Origin: an uncultured Selenomonadales bacterium
Lineage (GTDB): Bacteria > Bacillota > Negativicutes > Selenomonadales > Selenomonadaceae
Length of the DNA stretch: 6,660 nucleotides
Reading direction: 5' to 3'
Assembly (NCBI GenBank): GCA_937877545.1
Contig: CALFJE010000029.1
Coordinates: forward strand, 1-6,660
The position numbers were made by a program, and so were the translations under genes. The notes beneath the pieces were generated by a model. It saw only the letters and a program-made list of their open reading frames with translations. It did not search any database and was not told the origin of the DNA. Positions 1 to 6,579 of the stretch are shown in pieces (within the stretch, counting starts at the first letter, position 1; each line of letters opens with the position of its first letter).

Positions 1-2470
1 GCGGCACCTTCAGCTGTATGACGCCCTCCATTGCCTCGCGCAAAATCCGTTCGACTTCCGCCAACTCCGAATTTTTAGCTTCGACTACAAGCTCGTCGTG
101 CACCTGGAGGATTAGGCGGCTTTGGAGTCCGCGCAGATTTGCCTCCGCCCGAATCATAGCTAACTTGATGATGTCCGCCGCGCTGCCTTGAATGGGCGTG
201 TTCATAGCCATGCGCTGAGCAAGCGTGCGGGCGTTGAAATTCTTGCTGTTGATGTCGGGCAGGAAACGGCGGCGACCAAACATGGTGGTAACGTAGCCGT
301 GCAAATGCGCCTGCGTGACCGTGGTGTTGAGAAACTCCTTGACGCCGGGATAACGCTCGAAGTAAAGCGCAATGTATTCGCCCGCCTCCTTGCGCGAAAT
401 GTTCAAATCGCGGGACAAGCCGTAATCGCTGATGCCGTACACTATGCCGAAGTTGACAGCCTTGGCTTTGCGGCGCAAATCGGGCGTGACGCCGGCTATC
501 GGCACGTCGAAAACCTCCGCCGCCGTCCTGGCGTGAATATCCTGCCCGCGCTTGAACGCGTCGATTAAATTCTCGTCGCCCGACATGTGCGCCAAAAGCC
601 GAAGCTCAATCTGCGAATAATCGGCGGAAACAAGGCAATCGTAGCCCGCGCCCGCCTCGAACAACGCCCGAATCGCCCGCCCCTCGTCGGTGCGCACGGG
701 GATATTCTGCAGATTCGGATTGGAACTGGAAAGCCTGCCCGTCGCCGTCACGGTCTGATTAAAATTGGTGTGCACGCGCCCCTTGGCGTCAAGCAATTTG
801 CCCAGCCCCTCAAGATAAACGGACTTGAGCTTGATTAGCGTGCGATATTCCAAAATCGCGGGGATAATCGGGTGCCGCCACTTAAGCTCCTCCAAAACCT
901 CGGCGTCGGTCGAGTAGCCCGTCTTGGTTTTCTTTACGGGCGGCAATTTCAAGTTCACAAAAAGCACGTCGGCGAGCTGTTTCGACGAATTGAGGTTGAA
1001 CGTTTCGCCCGCCAATTCAAAAATTTTTTCGCGGAGCGCGTTGATTCGGTCGGTCATGTCGGCGGCTTTGGCTTTGAGATTCTTCTTGTTGACGAAAACG
1101 CCGCGCATTTCCATACGAGCCAAAACTTTGGTCAGCGGCAATTCAATTTCCCGATAAAGGCGCGTCAAGTCGGCGTCGCTGATTTTTGTGCTGTAGAGCG
1201 CGGCAAGTTTCTCCAAGGCGACAACGTTGGCGGCAAGCGAATTGTCGGGCATCCTCAAGCCGTCGAACTCCAGCGGCAAGAGCCGTTCGGAGGAATAATT
1301 TTCCCATTCGGGGTAGAGCAGATACGCCGCCAATTCCTCGTCGAAAATCTTTTCAAGGTCGGGTATCTCGAATTGGCGCAGATAACTTTTCAAGTTGCCC
1401 AAAGTGATTTGCCCGCCAAATTCGGTAAAGACTGTCTGAACGTCCGCGTACTCCGCCGAGAAAATATCGCCGCCGCCGATTTTTATCGCGAAGTGCTTGC
1501 CCTCTTGAGCGAAAATCAAACTGTCAGCCGCGAGGATTTTCTCAAGGTCGAACGGCTGAATTTCGGGCAACGCCACAACTTTTTTGGAGGTATTGTCGAA
1601 CAGATTGGCGGGGTCGAAAATCTCATGAATTCTTTTCTTGACGTAGTTAAGGGCGTAGCGGTTGCAAAGTTTGTCGACGCGGGGAAAGTTCGGCGTGATT
1701 TGAAAGTCGTCCTCGTTGAAGGCGATACGCGGCACCTTACAGATAATCTGCGCGAGCCGCTTGCTAAGGAGGGCGATGTCGGCTTGAGTTTCGAGGGCGT
1801 CCTTAACTTTTTTGGAGGAAATTTCGTCGCGGTGCGCCAGGATGTCTTCAAGCTTGCCGTAAGTCTTAATCAGCTTTTTGGCGGTAATTTCGCCGATACC
1901 CTTGACGCCGGGGATATTGTCGGAGGGGTCGCCGCGCAGACCTTTGAAGTCGACGAGGAGCGGCGGCGCGAAGCCGTATTCCTCCATAAATTTGCGTTCG
2001 TCGTAAATATCGACGGTGGAGTATTTGGTAAGCAGGACACGGGTCGCGGCGTTGATGAGCTGGAGGGCGTCGCGGTCGCCGGTGAGAATTTCCACGCGGA
2101 CGCTTTCGCAAGCCTGTCGCGCCAAAGTGCCGATAACGTCGTCAGCCTCGTAGTTCATTGAGGCGCAAGTCTTCAAGCCCGCAACTTCAATCAGCTCCTT
2201 AAGCAAGGGCAGTTGAGCGGCTAGATCGTCGGGCATGGGCGGGCGCGTCGCCTTATATTCGGGGAAAATGTGATTGCGGAAAGTTTTCTTGCCGGTGTCG
2301 AAGGCAACAACCGCCAAATCGGGCGTGCGTTCGCGCAGGACTTTCAGGACGATATTGGCGAAACCGACAACCGCACCCGTAGGCTCGCCCTTTGGACTGC
2401 TAAGCGGCGGCAAAGCGTAAAAGGCGCGATAAAATATGCTGTTGCCGTCAACTATAAGGAATTTTTTCAT
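1..2470 (-). CDS. polA: DNA polymerase I, 3' end cut by the window edge
   Basis: Family A DNA polymerase for Okazaki-fragment maturation and repair synthesis; 823 codons are readable without a stop. Residues 1 to about 290 form the 5' nuclease, with all expected acidic residues: D8, D58, E108/D110/D111, D132/D134 and D181/D184. Residues about 300-430 sit where the 3'-5' exonuclease fold belongs, but the DxE motif and the Asp of the NxxxD motif are absent, so proofreading is probably lost, as in Taq and Bacillus PolI. The polymerase domain carries motif A (SADYSQIELR, D617), the finger helix R666/K670/F674/Y678 (Phe at the ddNTP-discriminating site) and motif C (QVHDELV, D792/E793). By comparison with E. 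coli PolI only about 15-20 C-terminal residues are missing. The ATG overlaps the upstream transpeptidase stop by 4 bp and has a strong ribosome binding site inside that gene. The reading frame agrees at both ends, so I see no frameshift. Confidence 0.97.
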   Translation of the reverse strand, partial: MKKFLIVDGNSIFYRAFYALPPLSSPKGEPTGAVVGFANIVLKVLRERTPDLAVVAFDTGKKTFRNHIFPEYKATRPPMPDDLAAQLPLLKELIEVAGLKTCASMNYEADDVIGTLARQACESVRVEILTGDRDALQLINAATRVLLTKYSTVDIYDERKFMEEYGFAPPLLVDFKGLRGDPSDNIPGVKGIGEITAKKLIKTYGKLEDILAHRDEISSKKVKDALETQADIALLSKRLAQIICKVPRIAFNEDDFQITPNFPRVDKLCNRYALNYVKKRIHEIFDPANLFDNTSKKVVALPEIQPFDLEKILAADSLIFAQEGKHFAIKIGGGDIFSAEYADVQTVFTEFGGQITLGNLKSYLRQFEIPDLEKIFDEELAAYLLYPEWENYSSERLLPLEFDGLRMPDNSLAANVVALEKLAALYSTKISDADLTRLYREIELPLTKVLARMEMRGVFVNKKNLKAKAADMTDRINALREKIFELAGETFNLNSSKQLADVLFVNLKLPPVKKTKTGYSTDAEVLEELKWRHPIIPAILEYRTLIKLKSVYLEGLGKLLDAKGRVHTNFNQTVTATGRLSSSNPNLQNIPVRTDEGRAIRALFEAGAGYDCLVSADYSQIELRLLAHMSGDENLIDAFKRGQDIHARTAAEVFDVPIAGVTPDLRRKAKAVNFGIVYGISDYGLSRDLNISRKEAGEYIALYFERYPGVKEFLNTTVTQAHLHGYVTTMFGRRRFLPDINSKNFNARTLAQRMAMNTPIQGSAADIIKLAMIRAEANLRGLQSRLILQVHDELVVEAKNSELAEVERILREAMEGVIQLKVP

Positions 2471-3585
2471 ACGCTCGCCTCCTCGGTCTGTTGAGGTTCG
2501 TCAGCGGCTTGAGGTTCTTGAGGCTCGGCGGGGATTGTCGGCTCCTCGAACGGCTTATCAATCTTGTCCTTAGACTTTTTATCGGGTTTATCGGATTTCT
2601 TGGGCTTATCGGGCTTTACTTCGGGCGCGGGCAAAGACTTGAATCGGAAAATCTTGGAGCCGTCCGCATTTGACTGCAAGCCGCCCTCGATATTGAACAG
2701 AATCATCGCGTCATCGGCATTGCAATAGAGTTGGTCTTTGCGCTCGTAGCAGATAACTTTTCCGTAGCGGCTTTTGAGCGTCGCCTCGGTCTTGTTCCAT
2801 TCCAACTTCATGCGCAGGATTTTGGCAATGGGCACGACGGGCATATAAGTTATCCCCTCGCGCACAACCGCCTTGGCGAAAAAACGCGTATTGTTGGCGT
2901 CGGTGGGCTGAGTGAGTTCGCCGTTGACTTCCACGTTGTAGGGCTTGCCGATAAAAGTCGGTTCGCCGTCGGAGGCGTCAATCTTCTCGGAAATGTTATA
3001 TTCGCTCTCGAAGGCAAGCACGCCGAACGGCTCAATCCACTTGGCAACATCGGCGACAGTCACGTCCTGCATACCGTAGCCGTCGGGGTAAATGTAATAG
3101 GCAATGTTATCGTCGGGAGCCTTTTCGACGACAATGCGGTTATAAATTATCTCAACGGGCGTGCCGACTTCCACGGCGTCAAAAAGCTCCTCCACGTCGT
3201 ACTCGTTCATGCGAATGCAACCGTTGGAAACGTAATGCCCGATGCTGTCGGGGCGATTGGTGCCGTGAATGCCGTAGTTGCCCTCAATCTCCATCCAGCG
3301 ATAGCCGAGCGGGTTATCGGGACCGGAAGGGACTTCAAATTCGGGGTCGTTCGGGTCAATCCACGGCGGATTGATTTCCTTGGCGCGGATTTGGAAATAG
3401 CCCGTGGGAGTGGGAGTTTCGACCTTGCCCAAACCGAGGTGATAGACAGCAAGCCGTTTATTGCCGTCGTAGAGGAGCATGAGCCGACTTGCCGCGTTGA
3501 TGAAGATTTTTTTCTGAGCCTGCGCGGGCACCGTGAGCGCGACTAAGATACAGATAATTGCAGTGAGGAATTTGAGCGCGTTCAT
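2467..3585 (-). CDS. secreted L,D-transpeptidase (YkuD family) with C-terminal stalk-like domain
   Basis: Likely envelope enzyme of 372 aa that forms 3-3 peptidoglycan cross-links or attaches proteins to peptidoglycan. Residues 1-23 look like a signal peptide: a short basic start, a hydrophobic core and an AQA cleavage site before QKK. The YkuD catalytic domain spans about 26-150, with HGTN (H107) and SNGCIRM (nucleophile C123, R125), the family HxGT...S(H/N)GCxR pattern at normal spacing. Residues about 235-315 contain GITYMPVVPIAKIL followed by LEWN and resemble the copper-amine-oxidase-N-type domain often found on Firmicute envelope proteins; this assignment is by eye. Residues about 320-372 are a Lys/Asp/Pro-rich then Glu/Pro/Gln-rich tail, probably disordered. 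It is the first gene of the leftward unit and overlaps polA by 4 bp. The start is supported by an AGGAAG 10 nt upstream and by the signal peptide beginning right at it. Which cross-link or substrate it uses cannot be told. Confidence 0.93.
   Translation of the reverse strand: MNALKFLTAIICILVALTVPAQAQKKIFINAASRLMLLYDGNKRLAVYHLGLGKVETPTPTGYFQIRAKEINPPWIDPNDPEFEVPSGPDNPLGYRWMEIEGNYGIHGTNRPDSIGHYVSNGCIRMNEYDVEELFDAVEVGTPVEIIYNRIVVEKAPDDNIAYYIYPDGYGMQDVTVADVAKWIEPFGVLAFESEYNISEKIDASDGEPTFIGKPYNVEVNGELTQPTDANNTRFFAKAVVREGITYMPVVPIAKILRMKLEWNKTEATLKSRYGKVICYERKDQLYCNADDAMILFNIEGGLQSNADGSKIFRFKSLPAPEVKPDKPKKSDKPDKKSKDKIDKPFEEPTIPAEPQEPQAADEPQQTEEASV
2478..2483 (-). promoter_or_regulatory. ribosome binding site of polA
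   Basis: On the minus strand an AGGAGG lies 7 nt before the polA ATG, within the last codons of the transpeptidase gene. It fixes the polA start at 2470 and fits termination-reinitiation coupling at the ATGA overlap (2467-2470). Confidence 0.85.
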
Positions 3586-3595
3586 CTTTGGACAT

Positions 3596-3601
3596 CTTCC
3601 T
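3596..3601 (-). promoter_or_regulatory. ribosome binding site of the L,D-transpeptidase gene
   Basis: AGGAAG on the minus strand lies 10 nt before the ATG at 3585. Another ATG at 3595 directly abuts this site and is out of frame with the transpeptidase, so 3585 is preferred. Confidence 0.6.
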
Positions 3602-3606
3602 TTCCG

Positions 3607-3618
3607 AAAAATATTTTT
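3607..3618. repeat. 12-bp A/T palindrome at the predicted leftward start site
   Basis: AAAAATATTTTT is a perfect palindrome covering the predicted leftward transcript start. It could be an operator half-site or simply A/T-rich promoter DNA. No second copy was seen in the intergenic region, though a shorter AAAATTTT lies at 3683-3690 in the rightward leader. Confidence 0.3.
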
Positions 3619-3622
3619 GCCG

Positions 3623-3631
3623 ATTATATCA
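3623..3631 (-). promoter_or_regulatory. extended -10 promoter for the transpeptidase-polA unit
   Basis: The minus strand reads TGATATAAT, a consensus TATAAT with the TGn extension. No good -35 exists at 17 bp (TGTTCA is a weak match), which is common for extended -10 promoters. The predicted transcript start near 3616 gives a leader of about 30 nt. Confidence 0.65.
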
Positions 3632-3644
3632 CGAAAAACTTTTA

Positions 3645-3673
3645 TTGAACATGCGCGGGGAATTCGTTAAAAT
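3645..3673 (+). promoter_or_regulatory. sigma-70-type promoter for the hydrolase-ridA-ecfA unit
   Basis: TTGAAC (3645-3650) and TAAAAT (3668-3673) are separated by exactly 17 bp; each matches the consensus at five of six bases. Transcription would start near 3680, giving a leader of about 26 nt. The -35 box occupies the place where the leftward promoter's -35 region would lie. Confidence 0.7.
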
Positions 3674-3692
3674 ACGGGCGCGAAAATTTTTG

Positions 3693-3698
3693 GGGAGG
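3693..3698 (+). promoter_or_regulatory. ribosome binding site of the hydrolase gene
   Basis: A GGGGAGGG run at 3692-3699 contains GGAGG 7 nt before the ATG at 3706. An in-frame TTG at 3700 is too close to this site to be used, so the ATG is chosen. Confidence 0.8.
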
Positions 3699-3705
3699 GT
3701 TGACT

Positions 3706-4557
3706 ATGCGCTACTTCATGCAGGGCGATAACCCCGGCAGTTCCACGCCCTACGGCGATAACGTCAAGGTCGGCAAGTACGCTCAAGCGGGCGACGCCAA
3801 GATTTATTACGAGGTTTACGGCGCGGGCGAGCCGATTCTGATTCTGCACGGCGGAGGCGTCGGTTCGCCTTACGAGCTGGGGCAGCTCCTCGACGAGCTT
3901 AAGCAAAGTCACAAGCTTATCGTCATGTCGACACGCGGGCACGGTCGCTCCGAGATTGGTCACGAGCCGCTGACTTACGCTCAAAAAGCCGACGACGCCC
4001 TTGCGGTTTTGGACGCCGTGAACATTTCCGCACCCGTTCAAATCCTCGGCTTCAGCGACGGCGCGTATACCGCTTACGAGCTTGCCGCGCTGTACCCCGC
4101 ACGCGTTGAGCGAATCACGGCGATTGGCGCGGGCACCCTCAAGGCGGGCTACTTTTCCGCGCAGATAAGTCTTGTCGATTTGGAAAAGGTCGACGGGAAA
4201 TTTATCGCCGAACAAAAAAAGATTCGCCCCGAACCCGAACGCTGGCAGGAATTCCTTAGCGACTACATGAGCTTTTGGAACGGGCACTCTGTCGGAGCAG
4301 AGACGTTCGACTCGATTCAATGCCCCGTGCTCTTGATTGTCGGCGACGAAGACGATCACGCGCCCGTTGCGACGGTTTTGGCGGCGCACCGGCTGATAGC
4401 CAATTCGCGGCTGTGCGTGATACCCAAAGCGTGGCATACGGCGTTCCTGGACAATTACGACGTGACGGCGGCGGCGATTCGGCAATTCGTCAACGCGCCG
4501 CTTGAGACTTTGCAACCGAGCAAAAAGGTTGCGTATAATTCGGAGGTAATGAAATGA
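3706..4557 (+). CDS. alpha/beta-hydrolase fold protein
   Basis: Predicted cytoplasmic serine hydrolase of 283 aa, with no signal peptide or membrane segment. After a leader of about 30 residues, a strand-turn with ILHGGG (H48-G51) supplies the oxyanion-hole region. The nucleophile elbow is GFSDG with S117; GDEDDHAPV (residues 213-221) supplies the acid, most likely D216; AWHTAF supplies H244. Order and spacing match a complete catalytic triad. The G-x-S-D-G elbow recalls the valacyclovir-hydrolase-like branch of the superfamily, but the substrate cannot be inferred; an ester, lactone or amide hydrolase are all possible. It is the first gene of the rightward unit, directly behind a good promoter, and its TGA overlaps the ridA ATG by 4 bp (4554-4557). 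Confidence 0.9.
   Translation: MRYFMQGDNPGSSTPYGDNVKVGKYAQAGDAKIYYEVYGAGEPILILHGGGVGSPYELGQLLDELKQSHKLIVMSTRGHGRSEIGHEPLTYAQKADDALAVLDAVNISAPVQILGFSDGAYTAYELAALYPARVERITAIGAGTLKAGYFSAQISLVDLEKVDGKFIAEQKKIRPEPERWQEFLSDYMSFWNGHSVGAETFDSIQCPVLLIVGDEDDHAPVATVLAAHRLIANSRLCVIPKAWHTAFLDNYDVTAAAIRQFVNAPLETLQPSKKVAYNSEVMK
4542..4546 (+). promoter_or_regulatory. ribosome binding site of ridA
   Basis: GGAGG lies 7 nt before the ridA ATG at 4554, inside the end of the hydrolase gene. A nearer ATG at 4549 is the penultimate sense codon of the hydrolase and is too close to this site. Confidence 0.8.
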
Positions 4558-4925
4558 GAGCAATTCACACGGAAAACGCGCCGGCGGCGGTCGGACCTTA
4601 CAGCCAGGCGATTAAGGTCAACGGGCTTTTGTACACGTCGGGGCAAATCGCTATCGACCCCGTTGTCGGCAAAATCGTCGCTACCAATATCGAGGGGCAA
4701 GCCGCGCAGTGTTGCAAGAATTTGGGCGCGATATTGGAGGCGGCGGGCTACGACTTCAGCGAGGTATTCAAGACGACGTGCTACCTTGCCGACATCGCCG
4801 ACTTTAAGGCGTTCAATTCGGTTTACGAGAAATATTTTATCAGCAAACCTGCGCGGAGTTGCGTGGCGGTCAAGGAATTGCCTATGGGCGCACTGTGCGA
4901 AATTGAGCTGATAGCCGCCAAATGA
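4554..4925 (+). CDS. ridA: RidA-family enamine/imine deaminase
   Basis: Small cytoplasmic enzyme of 123 aa, normally a trimer, that hydrolyses reactive enamine/imine intermediates such as 2-aminoacrylate released by PLP-dependent enzymes, protecting them from damage. It shows the full family pattern: GPYSQA near the N-terminus (residues 14-19), TSGQ (28-31), the substrate-carboxylate-binding arginine R101 in KPARSC, and E116 in CEIELIA, 15 residues after R101 as in E. coli RidA. Length is typical. It overlaps the hydrolase gene and ecfA1 by 4 bp on each side, so it is probably translated as part of the same mRNA. The conserved Arg argues for the deaminating RidA type rather than an arginine-lacking paralogue; the natural substrate in this context is unknown. 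Confidence 0.95.
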   Translation: MRAIHTENAPAAVGPYSQAIKVNGLLYTSGQIAIDPVVGKIVATNIEGQAAQCCKNLGAILEAAGYDFSEVFKTTCYLADIADFKAFNSVYEKYFISKPARSCVAVKELPMGALCEIELIAAK

Positions 4926-5737
4926 TTCGGGCGGAAAATTTGCGTCACGTCTATAAAGGTGCTTCGGGCGATAAGGTTGCGCTTGACGGCGTGACCTTTT
5001 CGATTGGCGCGGGCGAATTCGTTGCGATAATCGGCACGAACGGCAGCGGCAAGTCGACGCTGGCAAAACATTTTAACGCGCTGTTGCTCCCGACCGACGG
5101 CAAAATTTATATCGACGGGCTGGATACCGCGCGGGAGGAAAATCTGTGGCGCATACGCGAAAACGTCGGCATGGTGTTTCAGAATCCCGACAGTGAAATC
5201 GTTGCGGCGATAGTTGAGGACGATGTTGCCTTCGGACTTGAAAACCTCGGCATTGAACCCGCGCAGATTCGCCAACGCGTAGACCTTGCACTCGACGCCG
5301 TGAACATGAGCGATTATAAAATGTTCGCGCCGAGCAAACTTAGCGGCGGGCAGAAACAGCGAATAGCAATCGCGGGCGTGATAGCCATGCGGACGCGGGT
5401 TATCGTGTTCGACGAGCCGACGGCAATGCTCGACCCAATGGGGCGGCGCGAAATTCTTGCAATGGTCAAGCGACTGCACGCGCAGGGGCTGACGATAATT
5501 TACATCACGCACTTTATGGACGAGGCGGCGGCGGCTCAACGGGTATTCGTCATGGAGGGCGGGCGAATCATACGGGACGGCACGCCGCGAGAAATTTTCA
5601 CCGACGTAAAGGAAATGCGCCGTTTGGGTTTGGACGTACCTGCAGCCGCCGAGCTTGCCGCCCGACTTCGACGCAAAGGCTTCAAGTTGCCGCCGCAAAT
5701 CTTGACAGCAGAGGAATTAGCCGAGGCGTTGAAATGA
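4922..5737 (+). CDS. ecfA1: ECF transporter ATPase EcfA1 (CbiO-like)
   Basis: One of two ATPases that drive group II energy-coupling factor importers of vitamins or metal ions; it works at the inner face of the membrane with EcfA2 and EcfT. The 271 aa include Walker A GTNGSGKST (38-46), Q-loop Q87, signature LSGGQ (140-144), Walker B VIVFDE (D164/E165) and switch histidine H197. The stretch FQNPDSEIV followed by EDDVAFGLEN (about 86-108) is the EcfA1-type pattern and separates it from the neighbour. The C-terminal tail after 225 is the usual EcfA dimerisation/regulatory extension. The ATG overlaps the ridA stop by 4 bp; no strong ribosome binding site precedes it, so coupling to ridA translation is likely. 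Confidence 0.96.
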   Translation: MIRAENLRHVYKGASGDKVALDGVTFSIGAGEFVAIIGTNGSGKSTLAKHFNALLLPTDGKIYIDGLDTAREENLWRIRENVGMVFQNPDSEIVAAIVEDDVAFGLENLGIEPAQIRQRVDLALDAVNMSDYKMFAPSKLSGGQKQRIAIAGVIAMRTRVIVFDEPTAMLDPMGRREILAMVKRLHAQGLTIIYITHFMDEAAAAQRVFVMEGGRIIRDGTPREIFTDVKEMRRLGLDVPAAAELAARLRRKGFKLPPQILTAEELAEALK

Positions 5738-6549
5738 TTTCAGTTAAAGACGTGACTTATACTTACATGCGCGGCACGCCCTTTGAAAAAGTTGCTCTGG
5801 ATAAAATTTCGTTCGACGCGGCGGAGGGCGAGGTCGTGGCGATAGCTGGGCATACGGGTTCGGGCAAGTCGACGCTGATTCAGATTGTGGCGGGCTTGAT
5901 TGACTTGCAGGGCGGCTCCGTGACGATTGACGGCTTGAGCGTTGCCGATAAAAAAATCCGCCGCCTGGTCGGGATTGTGTTTCAATACCCGGAACATCAG
6001 CTGTTCGAGGAAACGGTCGAGCGCGATATAGCCTTCGGACCGAGGAACTTCGGCTTAAACGAGGCTGAAATATCTGCGCGGGTATCTGAGGCCATGCGGC
6101 AAGTCGGGCTGGACGCGGGGCTTAAAGCGGCGTCGCCGTTTGAGTTATCGGGCGGGCAAAGGCGTCGCGTGGCGATAGCGGGTATCCTCGCGCTCAAGCC
6201 GAAATATTTAATCCTCGACGAGCCGACGGCGGGGCTTGACCCGTTCGCCAAGGAAAACCTGCTTAAGGAAATTTTCGGCGCAATAAAAAAGTCGGGCGTC
6301 ACGATAATTTTGGTGTCGCACAACATGGAGAACATCGCCCGCTTTGCAAGTCGGGTGATTGTCTTGGCGCAGGGGCGGATTGTATTCGTCGGCACGCCGC
6401 GAGAGCTGTTCGCCCGCGAAGAAATTTTAAGCCGCGCAGGTTTGGAGCCGCCGCCCGTCACGCAACTTTTGCACAAGCTGGGCATTGACGACATAGCTTT
6501 GACGATTGACGAGGCGGAGCAAATCATTTTGAAGGCAAATAAATCGTAG
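5734..6549 (+). CDS. ecfA2: ECF transporter ATPase EcfA2
   Basis: Partner ATPase of EcfA1 in the ECF module, 271 aa. It has Walker A GHTGSGKST (39-47), Q84, LSGGQ (138-142), Walker B LILDE (D162/E163) and H196. The segment FQYPEHQLFEETVERDIAFG (83-102) is the diagnostic EcfA2 version of the Q-loop region. The ATG overlaps the ecfA1 stop by 4 bp, with a GAGG 7 nt upstream (5723-5726). The last 27 codons before the terminal KANKS residues (from base 6452) are repeated after the stop codon. The gene itself looks intact and of normal length. EcfT normally follows in Firmicutes but is not reached here. Confidence 0.96.
   Translation: MISVKDVTYTYMRGTPFEKVALDKISFDAAEGEVVAIAGHTGSGKSTLIQIVAGLIDLQGGSVTIDGLSVADKKIRRLVGIVFQYPEHQLFEETVERDIAFGPRNFGLNEAEISARVSEAMRQVGLDAGLKAASPFELSGGQRRRVAIAGILALKPKYLILDEPTAGLDPFAKENLLKEIFGAIKKSGVTIILVSHNMENIARFASRVIVLAQGRIVFVGTPRELFAREEILSRAGLEPPPVTQLLHKLGIDDIALTIDEAEQIILKANKS
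6452..6532 (+). repeat. direct repeat copy 1, inside the 3' end of ecfA2
   Basis: This 81-bp stretch encodes the segment from PVTQLLHKLG to EQIIL plus the start of the next codon. It recurs 128 bp downstream with a single difference: A at 6473 here, G at 6601 there. Confidence 0.95.
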
Positions 6550-6564
6550 CCGCTCACGTTGGGT

Positions 6565-6579
6565 CAAGCGTCACGCTTG
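6565..6579. repeat. short inverted repeat between the two repeat copies
   Basis: CAAGCG (6565-6570), loop TCA, then CGCTTG (6574-6579) make a 6-bp perfect stem. No T-run follows, so it is a poor intrinsic terminator. The right arm also belongs to GCTTGCGC (6575-6582), which is complementary to GCGCAAGC (6599-6606), so two mutually exclusive hairpins are possible. Confidence 0.6.

Noticed and set aside
872..2161. Long open frame (429 codons) on the plus strand opposite polA
   Set aside because: The minus strand encodes an unmistakable PolA with all motifs; the antisense frame shows no recognisable family and follows from codon bias.
2731..3546. Open frame of 271 codons on the plus strand opposite the transpeptidase gene
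   Set aside because: It mirrors a well-supported YkuD gene, has no ribosome binding site or family motifs, and is best seen as a shadow.
4215..4221. In-frame A AAA AAG slippery heptamer in the hydrolase gene
   Set aside because: The -1 frame ends at a TAG (4257-4259) after 12 codons, and I see no stimulatory structure; programmed frameshifting is unlikely.
4510..4539. Possible internal promoter before ridA: TTGCAA, 18 bp, TATAAT
   Set aside because: Transcription would start near 4546, at the end of the ribosome binding site (4542-4546), so the transcript would lack it. A chance match is more likely.
3667..4563. Open frame of 298 codons on the minus strand opposite the hydrolase gene
   Set aside because: The plus-strand gene has a full catalytic triad, promoter and ribosome binding site; the antisense frame has none.
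4823..5698. Open frame of 291 codons on the minus strand opposite ridA/ecfA1
   Set aside because: It runs across two confidently assigned plus-strand genes and shows no motif of its own.
6285..6291. A AAA AAG heptamer in ecfA2
   Set aside because: The -1 frame stays open about 60 codons but gives no recognisable product, and the in-frame protein is a normal full-length EcfA2.
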